A stretch of 64,000 nt of DNA, taken from contig JANQMO010000050.1 of assembly GCA_028280025.1 (NCBI GenBank), positions 1 to 64,000 on the forward strand, in the 5' to 3' direction. The notes under the pieces were generated by a model. The model saw only the letters and a list, made by a program, of their open reading frames with translations. It did no database searches and was not told where the DNA came from. This document shows positions 36,625-45,659 of this stretch, piece by piece. The DNA is from Chlorobium sp. GTDB lineage: Bacteria > Bacteroidota > Chlorobiia > Chlorobiales > Chlorobiaceae. The translations under genes were made by a program, and so were the position numbers. The number at the start of each line of letters is the position of its first letter. Position 1 is the stretch's first letter.

Positions 36625-36913
36625 CAGTCTCCTCCTTTAATCTAACCACTCCAATATCCGTGTTTATGTGTCCTGATAGGTTCAATGAAACACTACCAAC
36701 ATCATTTAACGTCAACTTGTCGCCTTCGGATAAATCGCATTTACATGCCAAGTTGAATGCTACGTCTCCAACAATCAAAGAACGCGCTTGAGTAACATCT
36801 ACTCTAGATGATGCCCTATTTACTCGGCTCAGGGATTTCTGTAGGGCGACCAATAAACTATCAAGCGTATCTATTTGCTGTGTGCTTTTCGATTCCTTAC
36901 TTTTTTTACTCAT
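36608..36913 (-). CDS. Small protein of unknown function, second gene of the unit
   Basis: The protein has 101 residues. A lysine/serine-rich start (SKKSKESKS) is followed by a helix (LDSLLVALQKSLSRVNRASS) and a beta-rich second half (SLIVGDVAFNLACKCDLSEG, VGSVSLNLSGHINTDIGVV). The domain layout, helix then amphipathic strands, echoes that of both neighbours, hinting that all three share a fold or assemble together. No family recognised. It starts 5 bp after the previous stop. Confidence 0.65.
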   Translation of the reverse strand: MSKKSKESKSTQQIDTLDSLLVALQKSLSRVNRASSRVDVTQARSLIVGDVAFNLACKCDLSEGDKLTLNDVGSVSLNLSGHINTDIGVVRLKEETDAATK

Positions 36914-36918
36914 AGAAT

Positions 36919-37422
36919 TTAATCGGTTGCAAAAGGCGTTGCGGCAACGCTTAGTTTGTCAATGGCCGTTTGAACATCTGCCGCGCTAGATAAGGTTACT
37001 CCCAGATCGGATAGGTATTCAGATAAAGTTATCTCTGTATCATTCGACAAGGCATATTGTGCACGTGCTTGCAAAATGCTTTCGTTTGTGGATTCTTGCA
37101 TAAATCCAAAAGAACCAGAAGCTTGTAGCAAACCGATGCCCAAACCAAGAGAGGCACTGCCCTCAGACCTTTCTATTGACGCTACTCGCATCGTAATACC
37201 AACAGATACTTGTGCCCCCAACTTCCATATGGGAGCGATCTTCATATGTTCATCAATTATTTTTTTCTTTTGCACCTCGTCAACTGAATCTTTCACGAGA
37301 CGCTGGACATCTTTAAGCCAATCTATCCAGCATTTACGTTGAACTGTCGCGGCTTGTACTACGGCTTCTGTAGGTGCTGTTAAGAGAGTCGTAATAATTT
37401 TTGTAATGTCGCTAGTTGCCAT
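36919..37422 (-). CDS. Protein of unknown function with beta-rich glycine segment, first gene of the unit
   Basis: The protein has 167 residues. N-terminal helices (TKIITTLLTAPTEAVVQAAT, CWIDWLKDVQRLVKDSVDEV) lead into KLGAQVSVGITMRVASIERS, then glycine-rich alternating strands SASLGLGIGLLQASGSFGFM, then ILQARAQYALSNDTEI and a helical tail. The middle resembles, at pattern level only, DUF2589-type proteins, which also occur in small operons. A strong GAGGAAAG ribosome site precedes the ATG. Function unknown. Confidence 0.68.
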   Translation of the reverse strand: MATSDITKIITTLLTAPTEAVVQAATVQRKCWIDWLKDVQRLVKDSVDEVQKKKIIDEHMKIAPIWKLGAQVSVGITMRVASIERSEGSASLGLGIGLLQASGSFGFMQESTNESILQARAQYALSNDTEITLSEYLSDLGVTLSSAADVQTAIDKLSVAATPFATD

Positions 37423-37559
37423 GCTTCTTTCCTCGCTTTAGTCTTGGGGTAAAATTCCCGTAGGTTGATCGCCAGTACTTTTAAATAACTGGCAATATAA
37501 AATTCTAAGCAGCCCGCCCAAGTGTATTATTAATGTATCTTAATGGATTTACTGAACAT

Positions 37560-37706
37560 TTAACCTCTGAAACGATGTGCGAATAATAATAGCAATACAA
37601 ACAGTAGAAATGGCCTATCAAGAAAAGCAAGAAAAAAACCTAACCATGACTTAATTCGGTCAACTAATTGTTCTCCTGCTATTTTTATTCTTCGTTCATT
37701 TGACAA
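37560..37706 (-). CDS. Possible 48-residue membrane protein upstream of the unknown operon
   Basis: A short open frame with a TTG start (LSNERRIKIAGEQLVDRIKS) continues WLGFFLAFLDRPFLLFVLLL and ends with a basic AHRFRG tail: a positively charged cytoplasmic head and one or two membrane spans. It is too hydrophobic in pattern to be random, but the TTG start lacks a strong ribosome site and the frame is also open further upstream. It could encode the membrane partner of the three soluble proteins that follow 137 bp downstream. Confidence 0.45.
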   Translation of the reverse strand: MSNERRIKIAGEQLVDRIKSWLGFFLAFLDRPFLLFVLLLLFAHRFRG

Positions 37707-38054
37707 TCGAGTCTTTTGAATTACGCAGGGCGCCTGTGATTTCAGCCCTGAAGGCTTTCTTATGTTCCGTTTGAATATCTGTTGGGGGCGCTATAGCCAG
37801 TGCGCTTCTGCTGCATCAATTGTTAACAGCCATACAGCCACCTATTTAATCCATCTAATTATACACTATTATTTCGTATACTGCAAATAATACATCACAC
37901 ATTACTCATTACACCAAATTCTACAATCGTTTAACCTGCCTACACTACTCAGGCATTCTTACCCACATTAGCCAGCCAAACCTTTTCACTCCCTCGCCAC
38001 TTCTTGGTATATTTTGTCTCAACAGACCTTGAACACAAGTGCCAAACACGACCC
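37707..38054. other. Intergenic boundary region of the island
   Basis: AT-rich, no gene with good support. On the minus strand GGCTGTTAACAATTGATGCA (37813-37832) resembles the 5' half of an attC, which would make the downstream unknown operon another cassette. Beyond about 37900 the sequence becomes core-like, leading into apbE. Confidence 0.4.
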
Positions 38055-39077
38055 ATGCGGCTACGCCATAGCAAAACCCTGAGCATCCTCATTCTCTCCC
38101 TCGCTCTTCTCTCCTGCTCGCAGAAAACCGACAACCTCTCCATATACGAGCAGGAAAAAATCCTGATGGGGACAGTGATGAAAATCAAGGCTGTTGCTAC
38201 GAGTGACTCGGAGGAAAAAGCCGAGCTGGCATTTGAGGCTGCTTTTGATGGGATTGCGGATCTTGAATCGGAATTGAGCGAGTGGCAATCTGGTAGTCCG
38301 GTTTCTGAAGTGAACCGGAATGCCGGCAAAGAACGTGTCGAGATTCCCGATGCAGTTATGGACGTCACAAAAAAAGCGCTCGATATCGCCAGGGTGACGA
38401 ACGGAACGTTCGATGTGACGTTCAAGCCTATCGGCAGGCTCTGGAATGTTAAGGAACGAACATCTCCGCCTTCTTCCAAAAGCATCCGGGAAGTTCTGGC
38501 GCAGGTTGATTACAAACAGATCGAGCTCGATACGCTGAAGAATACACTGTTCCTGAAAAGAGAAGGAATGGAAATCGGTTTCGGGGGGATTGCTAAAGGG
38601 TATGCCGCGTTGCATGCAGGCAGGATTCTGGAAGAGTATGGCATCGGCAATTATATCATCAATGCGGGTGGCGATCTCTATGTCAAGGGGTTGAAAGGCG
38701 AGCGCCGCTGGACATCAGGGATAAAAAATCCGGACAAACAGGAAGGAAAGCCGCTGCTTGCATTCAGCATCCTCAAACCATGCGGCATCGCTACAAGCGG
38801 CAACTATGAGAATTTCTTTATACATGAGGGAATCCGCTACCACCACATCATCGACCTGTCCACAGGATATCCCTCCCGCGGCATGAAAAGCACCACGGTT
38901 TTTTCGGAAAACCCGGCGATAGCGGACGCCTACGCAACAGCCTTTTTCATCCTTGGATACGAAAAATCCCTCCGGATCGTCCAAAATGACCCGTCACTCG
39001 CCTTTATCCTGATCGATGAGAAGGGCACAATGTACAAAAGCCCGAACATCGGTGAGTTCATCCAGGAATTACAGTAA
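38055..39077 (+). CDS. apbE: FAD:protein FMN transferase (ApbE), lipoprotein
   Basis: About 340 residues from the ATG just before the signal ([12 protein letters not shown] lipobox); the frame opens 17 codons earlier but that would spoil the signal peptide. ApbE landmarks: [87 protein letters not shown]. It attaches FMN to threonines of periplasm-facing domains; RnfD and RnfG encoded in this window are obvious clients. It lies at the right edge of the accessory island, in core sequence. Confidence 0.93.
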   Translation: MRLRHSKTLSILILSLALLSCSQKTDNLSIYEQEKILMGTVMKIKAVATSDSEEKAELAFEAAFDGIADLESELSEWQSGSPVSEVNRNAGKERVEIPDAVMDVTKKALDIARVTNGTFDVTFKPIGRLWNVKERTSPPSSKSIREVLAQVDYKQIELDTLKNTLFLKREGMEIGFGGIAKGYAALHAGRILEEYGIGNYIINAGGDLYVKGLKGERRWTSGIKNPDKQEGKPLLAFSILKPCGIATSGNYENFFIHEGIRYHHIIDLSTGYPSRGMKSTTVFSENPAIADAYATAFFILGYEKSLRIVQNDPSLAFILIDEKGTMYKSPNIGEFIQELQ

Positions 39078-39401
39078 CGACAGAGAAAAGATGGATTTCC
39101 GTGTCAGGCACGGGAATGACCATACATTTCAACATTCTACCGTCATCCTCGGGCTTGCCCTGTAAAATAGATGCTCTTGATTTCACAGGGCTTACCCAAG
39201 GATCCATCTTTTTACCAACCTCAGTATGGATGCCGCATCCCCTGTGTAATATTCCGGTTATTACACGGGGCGGCATGACTTTCTGCATATAACAGATACA
39301 TGGTGACTGATTGACGTTATGCAGTTCTTTTGAGACAGCCAACCGAGGCTTCCGATCCCGACAAGTCAGGATCAACGCAGCCATTGATTTGCGCAGCAGG
39401 G
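39078..39401. repeat. Intergenic region with a dispersed repeat element
   Basis: About 39130-39330 holds a copy of a repeat also found near 18.9 kb (reverse) and, in diverged form, near 58.5 kb. Recognisable parts: GTCATCCTCGGGCTTGCCCT, a TTTCACAGGG stretch, TATGGATGCCGCATCCCCTG, TATTCCGGTTATTACACGGG, GGCGGCATGACTTTCTGC, and a terminal TTATGCAGTTCTTTTGAGAC. No gene seen. Confidence 0.65.
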
Positions 39402-41045
39402 TTATGAACCTCTTGACTGACGGTAGAGATTGATCAATCCGTTGGTCGAACAATCATGCGACACTGCGTCCTCTTCTCCCTGAATTTCGGGCAGGATCGA
39501 CTTGGCGAGCTGTTTGCCGAGTTCGACGCCCCATTGATCGAACGAGTTGATTCCCCATATAATACCCTGCACGAAAACCTTGTGCTCGTACATGGCAATC
39601 AGGCTTCCGAGGTTGAATGGATTGACTTCCGAAAGGACAATCGTGTTTGTCGGGCGGTTGCCGGGAAATACCTTGTGCGGAAGAAGCTCGCTGATACGTT
39701 CTTCTGCCATACCGCTATCCTGTAATTCTTTATGGGCCTCATCGGCGGTTTTGCCACGCATCAGCGCTTCGGTCTGGGCAAAACAGTTTGCGAGCAGGAT
39801 GTCGTGATGCACTCCGGAGGGGTTCTGTGTTTTCAGCGGAACGATAAAATCGGCCGGAATGAAGTTCGGCCCCTGATGCAGGAGCTGGAAAAAGGCATGC
39901 TGCGAGTTCGTGCCCGGCTCTCCCCAGATGACCGGTCCTGTCGCATAACCGACAACATTGCCGTCACGGTCGATCCGTTTGCCGTTGCTTTCCATATCGA
40001 GCTGCTGCAGGTATGCGGGAAGACGGTGAAGGTACTGATCGTATGGGATCACTGCATGCGAATGAGCATCGAAAAAGTTGTTGTACCAGACACCGAGCAG
40101 GGCAAGGAGAACGGGAATGTTCTTTTCAAAGGGTGCTGTAAGAAAATGCTCATCCATTGCATGAGCACCGGCAAGAAGTTCTTTGAAGCGGTCGAAACCG
40201 ATATACAGTGCAATCGACAGGCCGATTGACGACCATAGGGAGTACCGCCCGCCTACCCAATCCCAGAAACGGAACATGTTATGAGAATCTATCCCGAACG
40301 CTTCGACTTTTTCCTTGTTCGTTGAAACAGCAACGAAGTGCCGGGCGATGAACGACTCGTCTACTGCGTTCTCAAGGAACCACGTTCTTGCGGTATGCGC
40401 ATTGGTAAGGGTTTCCTGGGTCGTAAACGTTTTTGACGCGATAATAAAGAGCGTGGTATCCGCATGAAGTTTCTTCAGTGTCTCTGCAATATGGGTTCCG
40501 TCGATATTGGATACAAAATGAACGCCGACTCCTCCGCCGGCAAACGGCTTGAGCGTTTCGGTTACCATGTATGGGCCAAGATCGGAGCCTCCGATACCTA
40601 TATTGACAATATCGGTTATCGCCTTGCCGCTGTAGCCTTTCCATTCACCTGAAAGAATCGTTTGACAGAAACGCCGCATCTGCTCGAGAACTTCCCTGAC
40701 GTCACCGCCGACCTGCTGGCCGTCCAGCTCCATTCGAAAACTGTCAGGCTGACGCAGGGCGGTATGCAGAACAGCCCTTCCTTCGGTACTATTGATTTTC
40801 TCTCCGGTAAACATATTCTCGCGAAATCCCGCGACATCCGTCTCCTCGGCAAGAGAAACAAGCATGTCAACGGTTTTCTCGGTTATCCTGTTTTTCGAAT
40901 AGTCGAGGAATATGTCTCCCGATTGTACCGAAAACCTGCCGAATCTCTCCTTGTCGTCCGCAAAGAGATCCCTCATATGCATCGATTCGATGTCGGATTT
41001 ATGCAAATCCAATGCCTTCCACGCCGGACTGTTTTGTATAGTCAT
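39402..41045 (-). CDS. pgi: Glucose-6-phosphate isomerase
   Basis: About 547 residues, normal for the long bacterial type. It interconverts glucose 6-phosphate and fructose 6-phosphate. Signatures: [62 protein letters not shown] (catalytic Glu region) and [13 protein letters not shown]. The start is the ATG before [13 protein letters not shown]; the 18 codons further upstream are a repeat tract read as protein. Confidence 0.97.
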   Translation of the reverse strand: MTIQNSPAWKALDLHKSDIESMHMRDLFADDKERFGRFSVQSGDIFLDYSKNRITEKTVDMLVSLAEETDVAGFRENMFTGEKINSTEGRAVLHTALRQPDSFRMELDGQQVGGDVREVLEQMRRFCQTILSGEWKGYSGKAITDIVNIGIGGSDLGPYMVTETLKPFAGGGVGVHFVSNIDGTHIAETLKKLHADTTLFIIASKTFTTQETLTNAHTARTWFLENAVDESFIARHFVAVSTNKEKVEAFGIDSHNMFRFWDWVGGRYSLWSSIGLSIALYIGFDRFKELLAGAHAMDEHFLTAPFEKNIPVLLALLGVWYNNFFDAHSHAVIPYDQYLHRLPAYLQQLDMESNGKRIDRDGNVVGYATGPVIWGEPGTNSQHAFFQLLHQGPNFIPADFIVPLKTQNPSGVHHDILLANCFAQTEALMRGKTADEAHKELQDSGMAEERISELLPHKVFPGNRPTNTIVLSEVNPFNLGSLIAMYEHKVFVQGIIWGINSFDQWGVELGKQLAKSILPEIQGEEDAVSHDCSTNGLINLYRQSRGS

Positions 41046-41276
41046 AAAAAAACTGTTGAGTTGTTGAACTGTTGAGTTGTTGAGGTGCTTTAGCCTCACA
41101 GCGCAGGCGAAAAGTTTTTCGCCCCTACAAACTTGCTTAAAGTCTTTGTCTGCCTGCTCTTCTTTTTGCCTTTTGCCCTTTGACTTTCTATCCCGCTGTC
41201 TCCTTTCTTAACCATTCACGATTCACCATTCACGTCTTCTCCCTCTTGTCACTCGTCACTTGTCACTCCTTATCAA
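41046..41276. repeat. Intergenic repeat patch upstream of pgi
   Basis: It contains GTTGAGTTGTTGAACTGTTG-type units (41053-41085), the palindrome GGCGAAAAGTTTTTCGCCCC (41106-41125) ending in TAC, and CACGATTCACCATTCACG (41217-41234). The same three kinds of element occur after rnfA. The repeat tract abuts the pgi start, so it may belong to the 5' untranslated region. Confidence 0.6.
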
Positions 41277-41696
41277 TCAATACGGCCTCATCCGCAATCT
41301 CAGCCTGCATCCTTTCTCATTGCACTGTTGATCGAGGATTTCAGCATAAGCGCGTATAAGAAAAATACCGCGGCCTGACGACTTCATCACATGATCGGGT
41401 TCTCTCGGATCATCAATATCATGAATGGCAAAACCGCTGCCGCAATCTGATATATCTATCAGCAACTCTTTTGATAAATCCCTGGAAAGAGACTCGAAAA
41501 AAAGACAGACATTTTTCTCGCTGTTCCCCCGGTTGCCATGTCTTACAGCATTAACGAATGCTTCCTTGACGACAACAATCAGTTCCTGAAGAAAGCCGCT
41601 GCTGAACCCTTCCCGCTCCGCCATCACTTCAAGAAAATCCTGCAGACGCCGGCACTCATCGTACGTACTCGACAACATGAGCCTGTAGTCAGCCAT
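41277..41696 (-). CDS. RsbW-like anti-sigma factor / serine kinase (HATPase)
   Basis: About 139 residues from the internal Met before ADYRLMLSST. GHKL ATPase boxes: VVVKEAFVNAVRHGNRG (N box), LLIDISDCGSGFAI (G1), SSGRGIFLIRAYAE (G2). This family phosphorylates STAS-domain antagonists in partner-switching pathways; a STAS protein is encoded near the right end of the window but there is no evidence they are partners. It is divergent from amtB. Confidence 0.85.
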   Translation of the reverse strand: MADYRLMLSSTYDECRRLQDFLEVMAEREGFSSGFLQELIVVVKEAFVNAVRHGNRGNSEKNVCLFFESLSRDLSKELLIDISDCGSGFAIHDIDDPREPDHVMKSSGRGIFLIRAYAEILDQQCNEKGCRLRLRMRPY

Positions 41697-41949
41697 AAGC
41701 AATGCAGTTGGTTCCGCCAGTAAAACTGACCGAGAAAAGTTACAACGAAAGAGGGTCGGACGCAACCCGCAAAAAACGCCGCGCCGCCTTATTTTTTAAA
41801 GAGAAAAATATTTTGAATTAAAATATTCTTACAGATTTGTATTTTTTTATTAAAACTTTATATTTATCACAGAATTTCTTCTAAGAAATTTTTGAACAAA
41901 GGGACAACAACCAGAATCAATTAACCAACACTAACGAAAACAAACTCGA

Positions 41950-43275
41950 ATGAAAGCATTAGCCAAAACACTCGGACTGCTCTCTTGCGGACTGCTGGCT
42001 GCGGGAATCATTCCCGGACCGCCGTTGCTTGCCGCGGAGAGTGTCGATGCCGGGGCGGCCAACGCCTATGCCATTGACAACATGTTTCTTTTCATCGCAG
42101 CCGTCCTGGTCCTGTTCATGCAGGCTGGATTTGCCATGGTGGAGTCGGGATTGAACTCGGCAAAAAACACGGTGAATATTCTTTTCAAAAACATGATGGA
42201 CCTCTCACTTGGCGTCCTCTTGTTTTATATAGTCGGGTACAGCATCATGTACGGCGACCCGATTATCGGAGGCTGGTTCGGCTTCGGCGGCTTTGGCATA
42301 AGCATGGAGGCCCCGGAAGCTGTTGGCGGCAACCTGCATCCTGCAGTTGACTTTCTCTTCCAGGTCGCTTTTGCTGCAACCGCTGCGACAATCGTTTCAG
42401 GTGCAGTTGCCGGCCGTATGAAGTTTGAAGCCTACCTTATCTATTCGGCTGTCATTACAGCGATCATCTATCCTATCAGCGGTTACTGGAAATGGGGCGG
42501 CGGATGGCTGGATCAGCTTGGATTCTACGATTTTGCCGGCTCGCTCGTCGTCCATGCCCTTGGAGGTTTTGCGGGACTTGCTGCCGCGATCGTTCTCGGC
42601 CCACGTATCGGACGTTTCAATCCCGACGGTTCGCCGAACGCTCTTCCCGGCCACAACCTCGCCATGAGTACACTGGGTGTCTTTATCCTCCTTATCGGAT
42701 GGTTCGGCTTCAACCCTGGAAGCCAGCTCGCCATAGCAGGTGCGGACAACACCAGCATTGTCATGGTCATCGCGACCAACACGATGCTTGCCGCTGCTGC
42801 CGGCGCGGTTCTTGCCATGATCACTGCCTGGCTGCTCTTCAAGAAACCTGATCTCACAATGGCCCTGAACGGTATGCTCGGCGGCCTTGTGGGCATAACC
42901 GCAAACTGTGACTCGGTTACCCACAACGAAGCGATCATTATCGGTGTTGTTGCAGGTATTCTTGTGGTCCTGGGCGTCAAGATGCTCGACGCAATGAAGA
43001 TCGACGATCCGGTCGGTGCATGGCCGGTCCACGGTCTCAACGGCATCTGGGGCGGTATCGCCACCGGACTCTTTGGCGGCCATCCTATCGTAGCCCAGAT
43101 CATCGGCTCGATTGCCATCCCGCTCTGGGGCTTTGCGACAATGCTGATTCTTTTCCTTATGCTCAAGGCTGCCGGAATTTTGAGGGTATCCAGAGATGAA
43201 GAGATGAAAGGTCTCGATATTTCAGAGCATGAAGAAGAAGCCTACCATGGTTTCCAGATATTCTCTAACCAGTAA
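41950..43275 (+). CDS. amtB: Ammonium transporter AmtB
   Basis: The protein has 441 residues. A signal peptide precedes 11 membrane helices of the Amt/Rh family. Landmarks: FMQAGFAMVESGLNSAKNTV, FQVAFAATAATIVSGA, VVHALGGFAGLAAA (pore His), GWFGFNPGSQL and ITANCDSVTHNEAIIIG near the second pore His region, plus HGLNGIWGGIATGLFG. It conducts ammonium across the inner membrane. The glnK gene 22 bp downstream encodes its regulator. The upstream 250 bp is very AT-rich and should hold the promoter; I saw no -24/-12 sigma-54 element. Confidence 0.95.
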   Translation: MKALAKTLGLLSCGLLAAGIIPGPPLLAAESVDAGAANAYAIDNMFLFIAAVLVLFMQAGFAMVESGLNSAKNTVNILFKNMMDLSLGVLLFYIVGYSIMYGDPIIGGWFGFGGFGISMEAPEAVGGNLHPAVDFLFQVAFAATAATIVSGAVAGRMKFEAYLIYSAVITAIIYPISGYWKWGGGWLDQLGFYDFAGSLVVHALGGFAGLAAAIVLGPRIGRFNPDGSPNALPGHNLAMSTLGVFILLIGWFGFNPGSQLAIAGADNTSIVMVIATNTMLAAAAGAVLAMITAWLLFKKPDLTMALNGMLGGLVGITANCDSVTHNEAIIIGVVAGILVVLGVKMLDAMKIDDPVGAWPVHGLNGIWGGIATGLFGGHPIVAQIIGSIAIPLWGFATMLILFLMLKAAGILRVSRDEEMKGLDISEHEEEAYHGFQIFSNQ

Positions 43276-43297
43276 CGCCTAACAAGGAGCAACAACT

Positions 43298-43639
43298 ATG
43301 AAATATATCGTAGCAATGATCCAGCCTCACAAGCTGCCCGACGTTAAAGCGGCGCTTGCTGAAGCAGAGATCTTCAAGATGACGGTAACCAATGTTCTGG
43401 GCTGCGGCGCTCAGGGCGGATACACCGAGGTTTACCGGGGGGTTCCCAACGAGATCAACCTCCTCAAGAAAATCAAACTCGAGATCGGCGTCAATGATGA
43501 ATTCGAGCAGAAAACAGTCGACGCGATCATAAAGGGAGCCAAAACAGGAGAAATCGGAGACGGTAAAATTTTCGTCTTCGACCTGCCGAAATGCATCAGG
43601 ATACGTACTGAAGAAACAGGCAACGATGCAATCGGTTAA
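43298..43639 (+). CDS. glnK: PII signal-transduction protein GlnK
   Basis: The protein has 113 residues. PII fold with [20 protein letters not shown] (T-loop) and the B-loop [12 protein letters not shown]. Tyr46 is kept, but the residue at position 51, tyrosine in the uridylylated enterobacterial proteins, is asparagine (GVPNEINLL). Control is therefore more likely by ATP/ADP and 2-oxoglutarate binding than by uridylylation. It should plug AmtB when nitrogen is plentiful. Confidence 0.93.
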   Translation: MKYIVAMIQPHKLPDVKAALAEAEIFKMTVTNVLGCGAQGGYTEVYRGVPNEINLLKKIKLEIGVNDEFEQKTVDAIIKGAKTGEIGDGKIFVFDLPKCIRIRTEETGNDAIG

Positions 43640-43645
43640 TCAGAG

Positions 43646-43681
43646 TTCCCGGGAGACGTCTATCCTGACAGTTTCCCGGGA
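43646..43681 (+). other. Stem-loop between glnK and the porin-like gene
   Basis: Two copies of the self-complementary nonamer TTCCCGGGA lie 18 bp apart and can form a stem-loop. There is no T run; it may act as a processing or attenuation site that sets expression of the porin-like gene relative to amtB-glnK. Confidence 0.45.
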
Positions 43682-43731
43682 TACACTAAACAGCAACACT
43701 TCATCAACTTTTGAAAAAGGAAAGCACTACC

Positions 43732-44400
43732 ATGAAAAAAACATCCAAATTTTTTACCCTTCTCGTCGGTCTTGTAATGATGTTCTCGGCAACCGCCCAG
43801 GCTGAAGGTTTCAGCGTCGGCGCAGACGTCGTCAGCCGTTATATCTGGAGAGGCACACAGTTCGGTGACGGCATCGCCGCTCAACCGTGGCTCAGTTATA
43901 CCTTCCCGGGGATCGGTGTCGAAGTCGGCGCATGGGGTTCCTACGACCTCAGTGATGACGACGCAAGCGAGGCAGATCTGTACCTTACCGTTCCGCTGGG
44001 TGAATACTTCAGCGTGACATTTACCGACTACTTCTTCCCGACCGGTGGTTTTGATGATTATTTCGACTACAGCGATGACGGCGCACATGTTCTTGAGGTC
44101 AGTGCAGGACTTGATTACCAGAATTTCAGCCTGTTCGGGGCAGTCAATGTGAGCGGTGACGATGACAACTCGCTCTATTTCGAGGCCGGCTATACCTTCT
44201 ACGACAAGGATGACTACAGTGCAGCTCTCTTTGTCGGAGGCGGAGACGGCGCGTATACGAACGACAGCGATGCCATGGGCGAATTCGATATCGTCAACGT
44301 CGGCATCACGGCCTCGAAAGACATCTTCTCGGCCTCCTACATCGTCAACCCGGACCTGGAAACATCCTGGCTCGTTGTCGGCGTTACGCTGGAACCTTGA
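43732..44400 (+). CDS. TorF-family putative outer-membrane porin
   Basis: About 222 residues with a clear signal peptide (FFTLLVGLVMMFSATAQA). The mature start FSVGADVVSRYIWRGTQFGD and a series of amphipathic strands ending ETSWLVVGVTLEP are typical of the TorF/Gcw_chp barrel family. It is highly acidic. The position right after amtB-glnK suggests an outer-membrane pore for ammonium or another nitrogen compound (inference). The start is the second ATG, preceded by AAAGG. Confidence 0.8.
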   Translation: MKKTSKFFTLLVGLVMMFSATAQAEGFSVGADVVSRYIWRGTQFGDGIAAQPWLSYTFPGIGVEVGAWGSYDLSDDDASEADLYLTVPLGEYFSVTFTDYFFPTGGFDDYFDYSDDGAHVLEVSAGLDYQNFSLFGAVNVSGDDDNSLYFEAGYTFYDKDDYSAALFVGGGDGAYTNDSDAMGEFDIVNVGITASKDIFSASYIVNPDLETSWLVVGVTLEP

Positions 44401-44495
44401 TGTTGAAAACGATCTGTCTGAACCGCGTTAATTGTTTCTCCGTTTGTGTTGCGCATCTGGTGCATTACAGGATCAGACATGCAATCGTTGACAGG

Positions 44496-44523
44496 GAAAA
44501 CGGGCAGCCGCCCGTTTTCTTTG
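44496..44523 (+). terminator. Hairpin terminator after the porin-like gene
   Basis: Perfect 10 bp stem GAAAACGGGC/GCCCGTTTTC with a 4-base loop followed by TTT. It closes the amtB-glnK-porin unit. Confidence 0.82.
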
Positions 44524-44534
44524 GCGCACAATAA

Positions 44535-44578
44535 TAACAATTGTTACCACTGTAGCACGATCGAAAAAAAAGTGTTAC
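44535..44578. promoter_or_regulatory. Possible NikR operator/promoter region
   Basis: A 12 bp perfect palindrome TAACAATTGTTA is followed, 26 bp on, by a second GTGTTACC-type half (compare TTGTTACCAC). This lies 76-45 bp upstream of nikR and could be its autoregulatory operator. It does not match the enterobacterial GTATGA-N16-TCATAC, so this is inference from position and symmetry. Confidence 0.35.
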
Positions 44579-44621
44579 CTTCTCTTACACACATTCTGAA
44601 ACAATAGAGAAGACATGCACG

Positions 44622-45020
44622 ATGAAACGATTTGGCGTCTCTCTTGAAGACAACCTTCTTGCCAAGCTTGACGGCCTGATCAAACGGCACTCATTTCCAA
44701 ACCGTTCGCAGGCGATACGATTTCTTATACGAAAGTACCTGGCCGAGGAACAATGGAAGACCGATCGGAACGTCAGCGGCTGCCTCGTTCTTGTCTACGA
44801 TCATCACAGACCCGAACTCCAGAACCGGCTCACGTCTATCCAGCACGATTACCACCACCTTGTGCTCTGCACCCAGCATGTCCATCTCGACCACAGTAAC
44901 TGCATGGAAACGATAACACTCAAGGGATCCGCCGACGAGTTGCGTGAGCTCTCGGACAAACTCATCGCGCTCAAGGGCATTATTCACGGCGAACTCATGA
45001 TGAGCGTCCTGAAGGAATAA
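44622..45020 (+). CDS. nikR: Nickel-responsive regulator NikR
   Basis: The protein has 132 residues. A ribbon-helix-helix DNA-binding N-terminus ([33 protein letters not shown]) is joined to an ACT-like nickel-binding domain with the ligands in [20 protein letters not shown] (His, His-x-His, Cys). It represses nickel uptake when nickel is abundant. It stands 42 bp ahead of a nickel ECF transporter operon, its natural target. Confidence 0.95.
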   Translation: MKRFGVSLEDNLLAKLDGLIKRHSFPNRSQAIRFLIRKYLAEEQWKTDRNVSGCLVLVYDHHRPELQNRLTSIQHDYHHLVLCTQHVHLDHSNCMETITLKGSADELRELSDKLIALKGIIHGELMMSVLKE

Positions 45021-45062
45021 GAACAAACCCGCCAGGAACATGAACCAATAAGCCCCAGTCTC

Positions 45063-45659
45063 ATGCACATTTCAGAAGGTGTTCTCCCGCCGGTCACCCT
45101 CGTTACCGGTTATGCGGCATCTGCAATCGGAATCGGAATCGGCCTCAGACGGCTGACAGATGAAAAACTTGTCAGAACAGCCCTGTTGTCTTCAGCTTTT
45201 TTTGTCGCGTCTTTCATTCATATCCCGATCGGCCCGGCAAACGTTCATCTTGTGCTGAACGGTTTTATCGGCCTCCTTGCAGGCTGGACCTGTTTTATCG
45301 CTATCGGCATAGCCCTGCTTCTGCAGGCACTTCTCTTCCAGTTCGGAGGGATCACGACCCTCGGCGTCAACATGTTCATTATAGCGCTTCCCGCACTGTT
45401 CAGCTTTCTCATATTTTCACCGCTGCTGGATCGAAAACCATTCCCGGTTTTCCTCACAGGATTCCTTTCAGGTTTTTCATCTGTTTTCCTCAGCGCCATA
45501 CTTCTGAGCTTCTCTCTCGCAACAGCCGGATCGGCTTTTTTCACCGCGTCTACACTCATCTTCGCGTCAAACGTCCCGTTAATGATCATAGACGGACTGG
45601 TTACCGCACTGGCACTTCAGTTTATCAGCAACGTCAAACCGGAATTGTTAACACAATGA
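45063..45659 (+). CDS. nikM: Nickel/cobalt ECF transporter substrate-binding subunit (NikM/CbiM)
   Basis: The protein has 198 residues with about six membrane helices. The N-terminus [10 protein letters not shown] places His2 for the metal site (the Met-His-Ile amino terminus coordinates Ni or Co); [19 protein letters not shown] and [17 protein letters not shown] are core motifs. Location after nikR favours nickel over cobalt. Nickel would serve [NiFe]-hydrogenase. The stop overlaps the next gene by 4 bp. Confidence 0.9.
   Translation: MHISEGVLPPVTLVTGYAASAIGIGIGLRRLTDEKLVRTALLSSAFFVASFIHIPIGPANVHLVLNGFIGLLAGWTCFIAIGIALLLQALLFQFGGITTLGVNMFIIALPALFSFLIFSPLLDRKPFPVFLTGFLSGFSSVFLSAILLSFSLATAGSAFFTASTLIFASNVPLMIIDGLVTALALQFISNVKPELLTQ

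Noticed and set aside
41766..41949. Sigma-54 promoter upstream of amtB
   Set aside because: The AT-rich region lacks a TGGCAC-N5-TTGC element.
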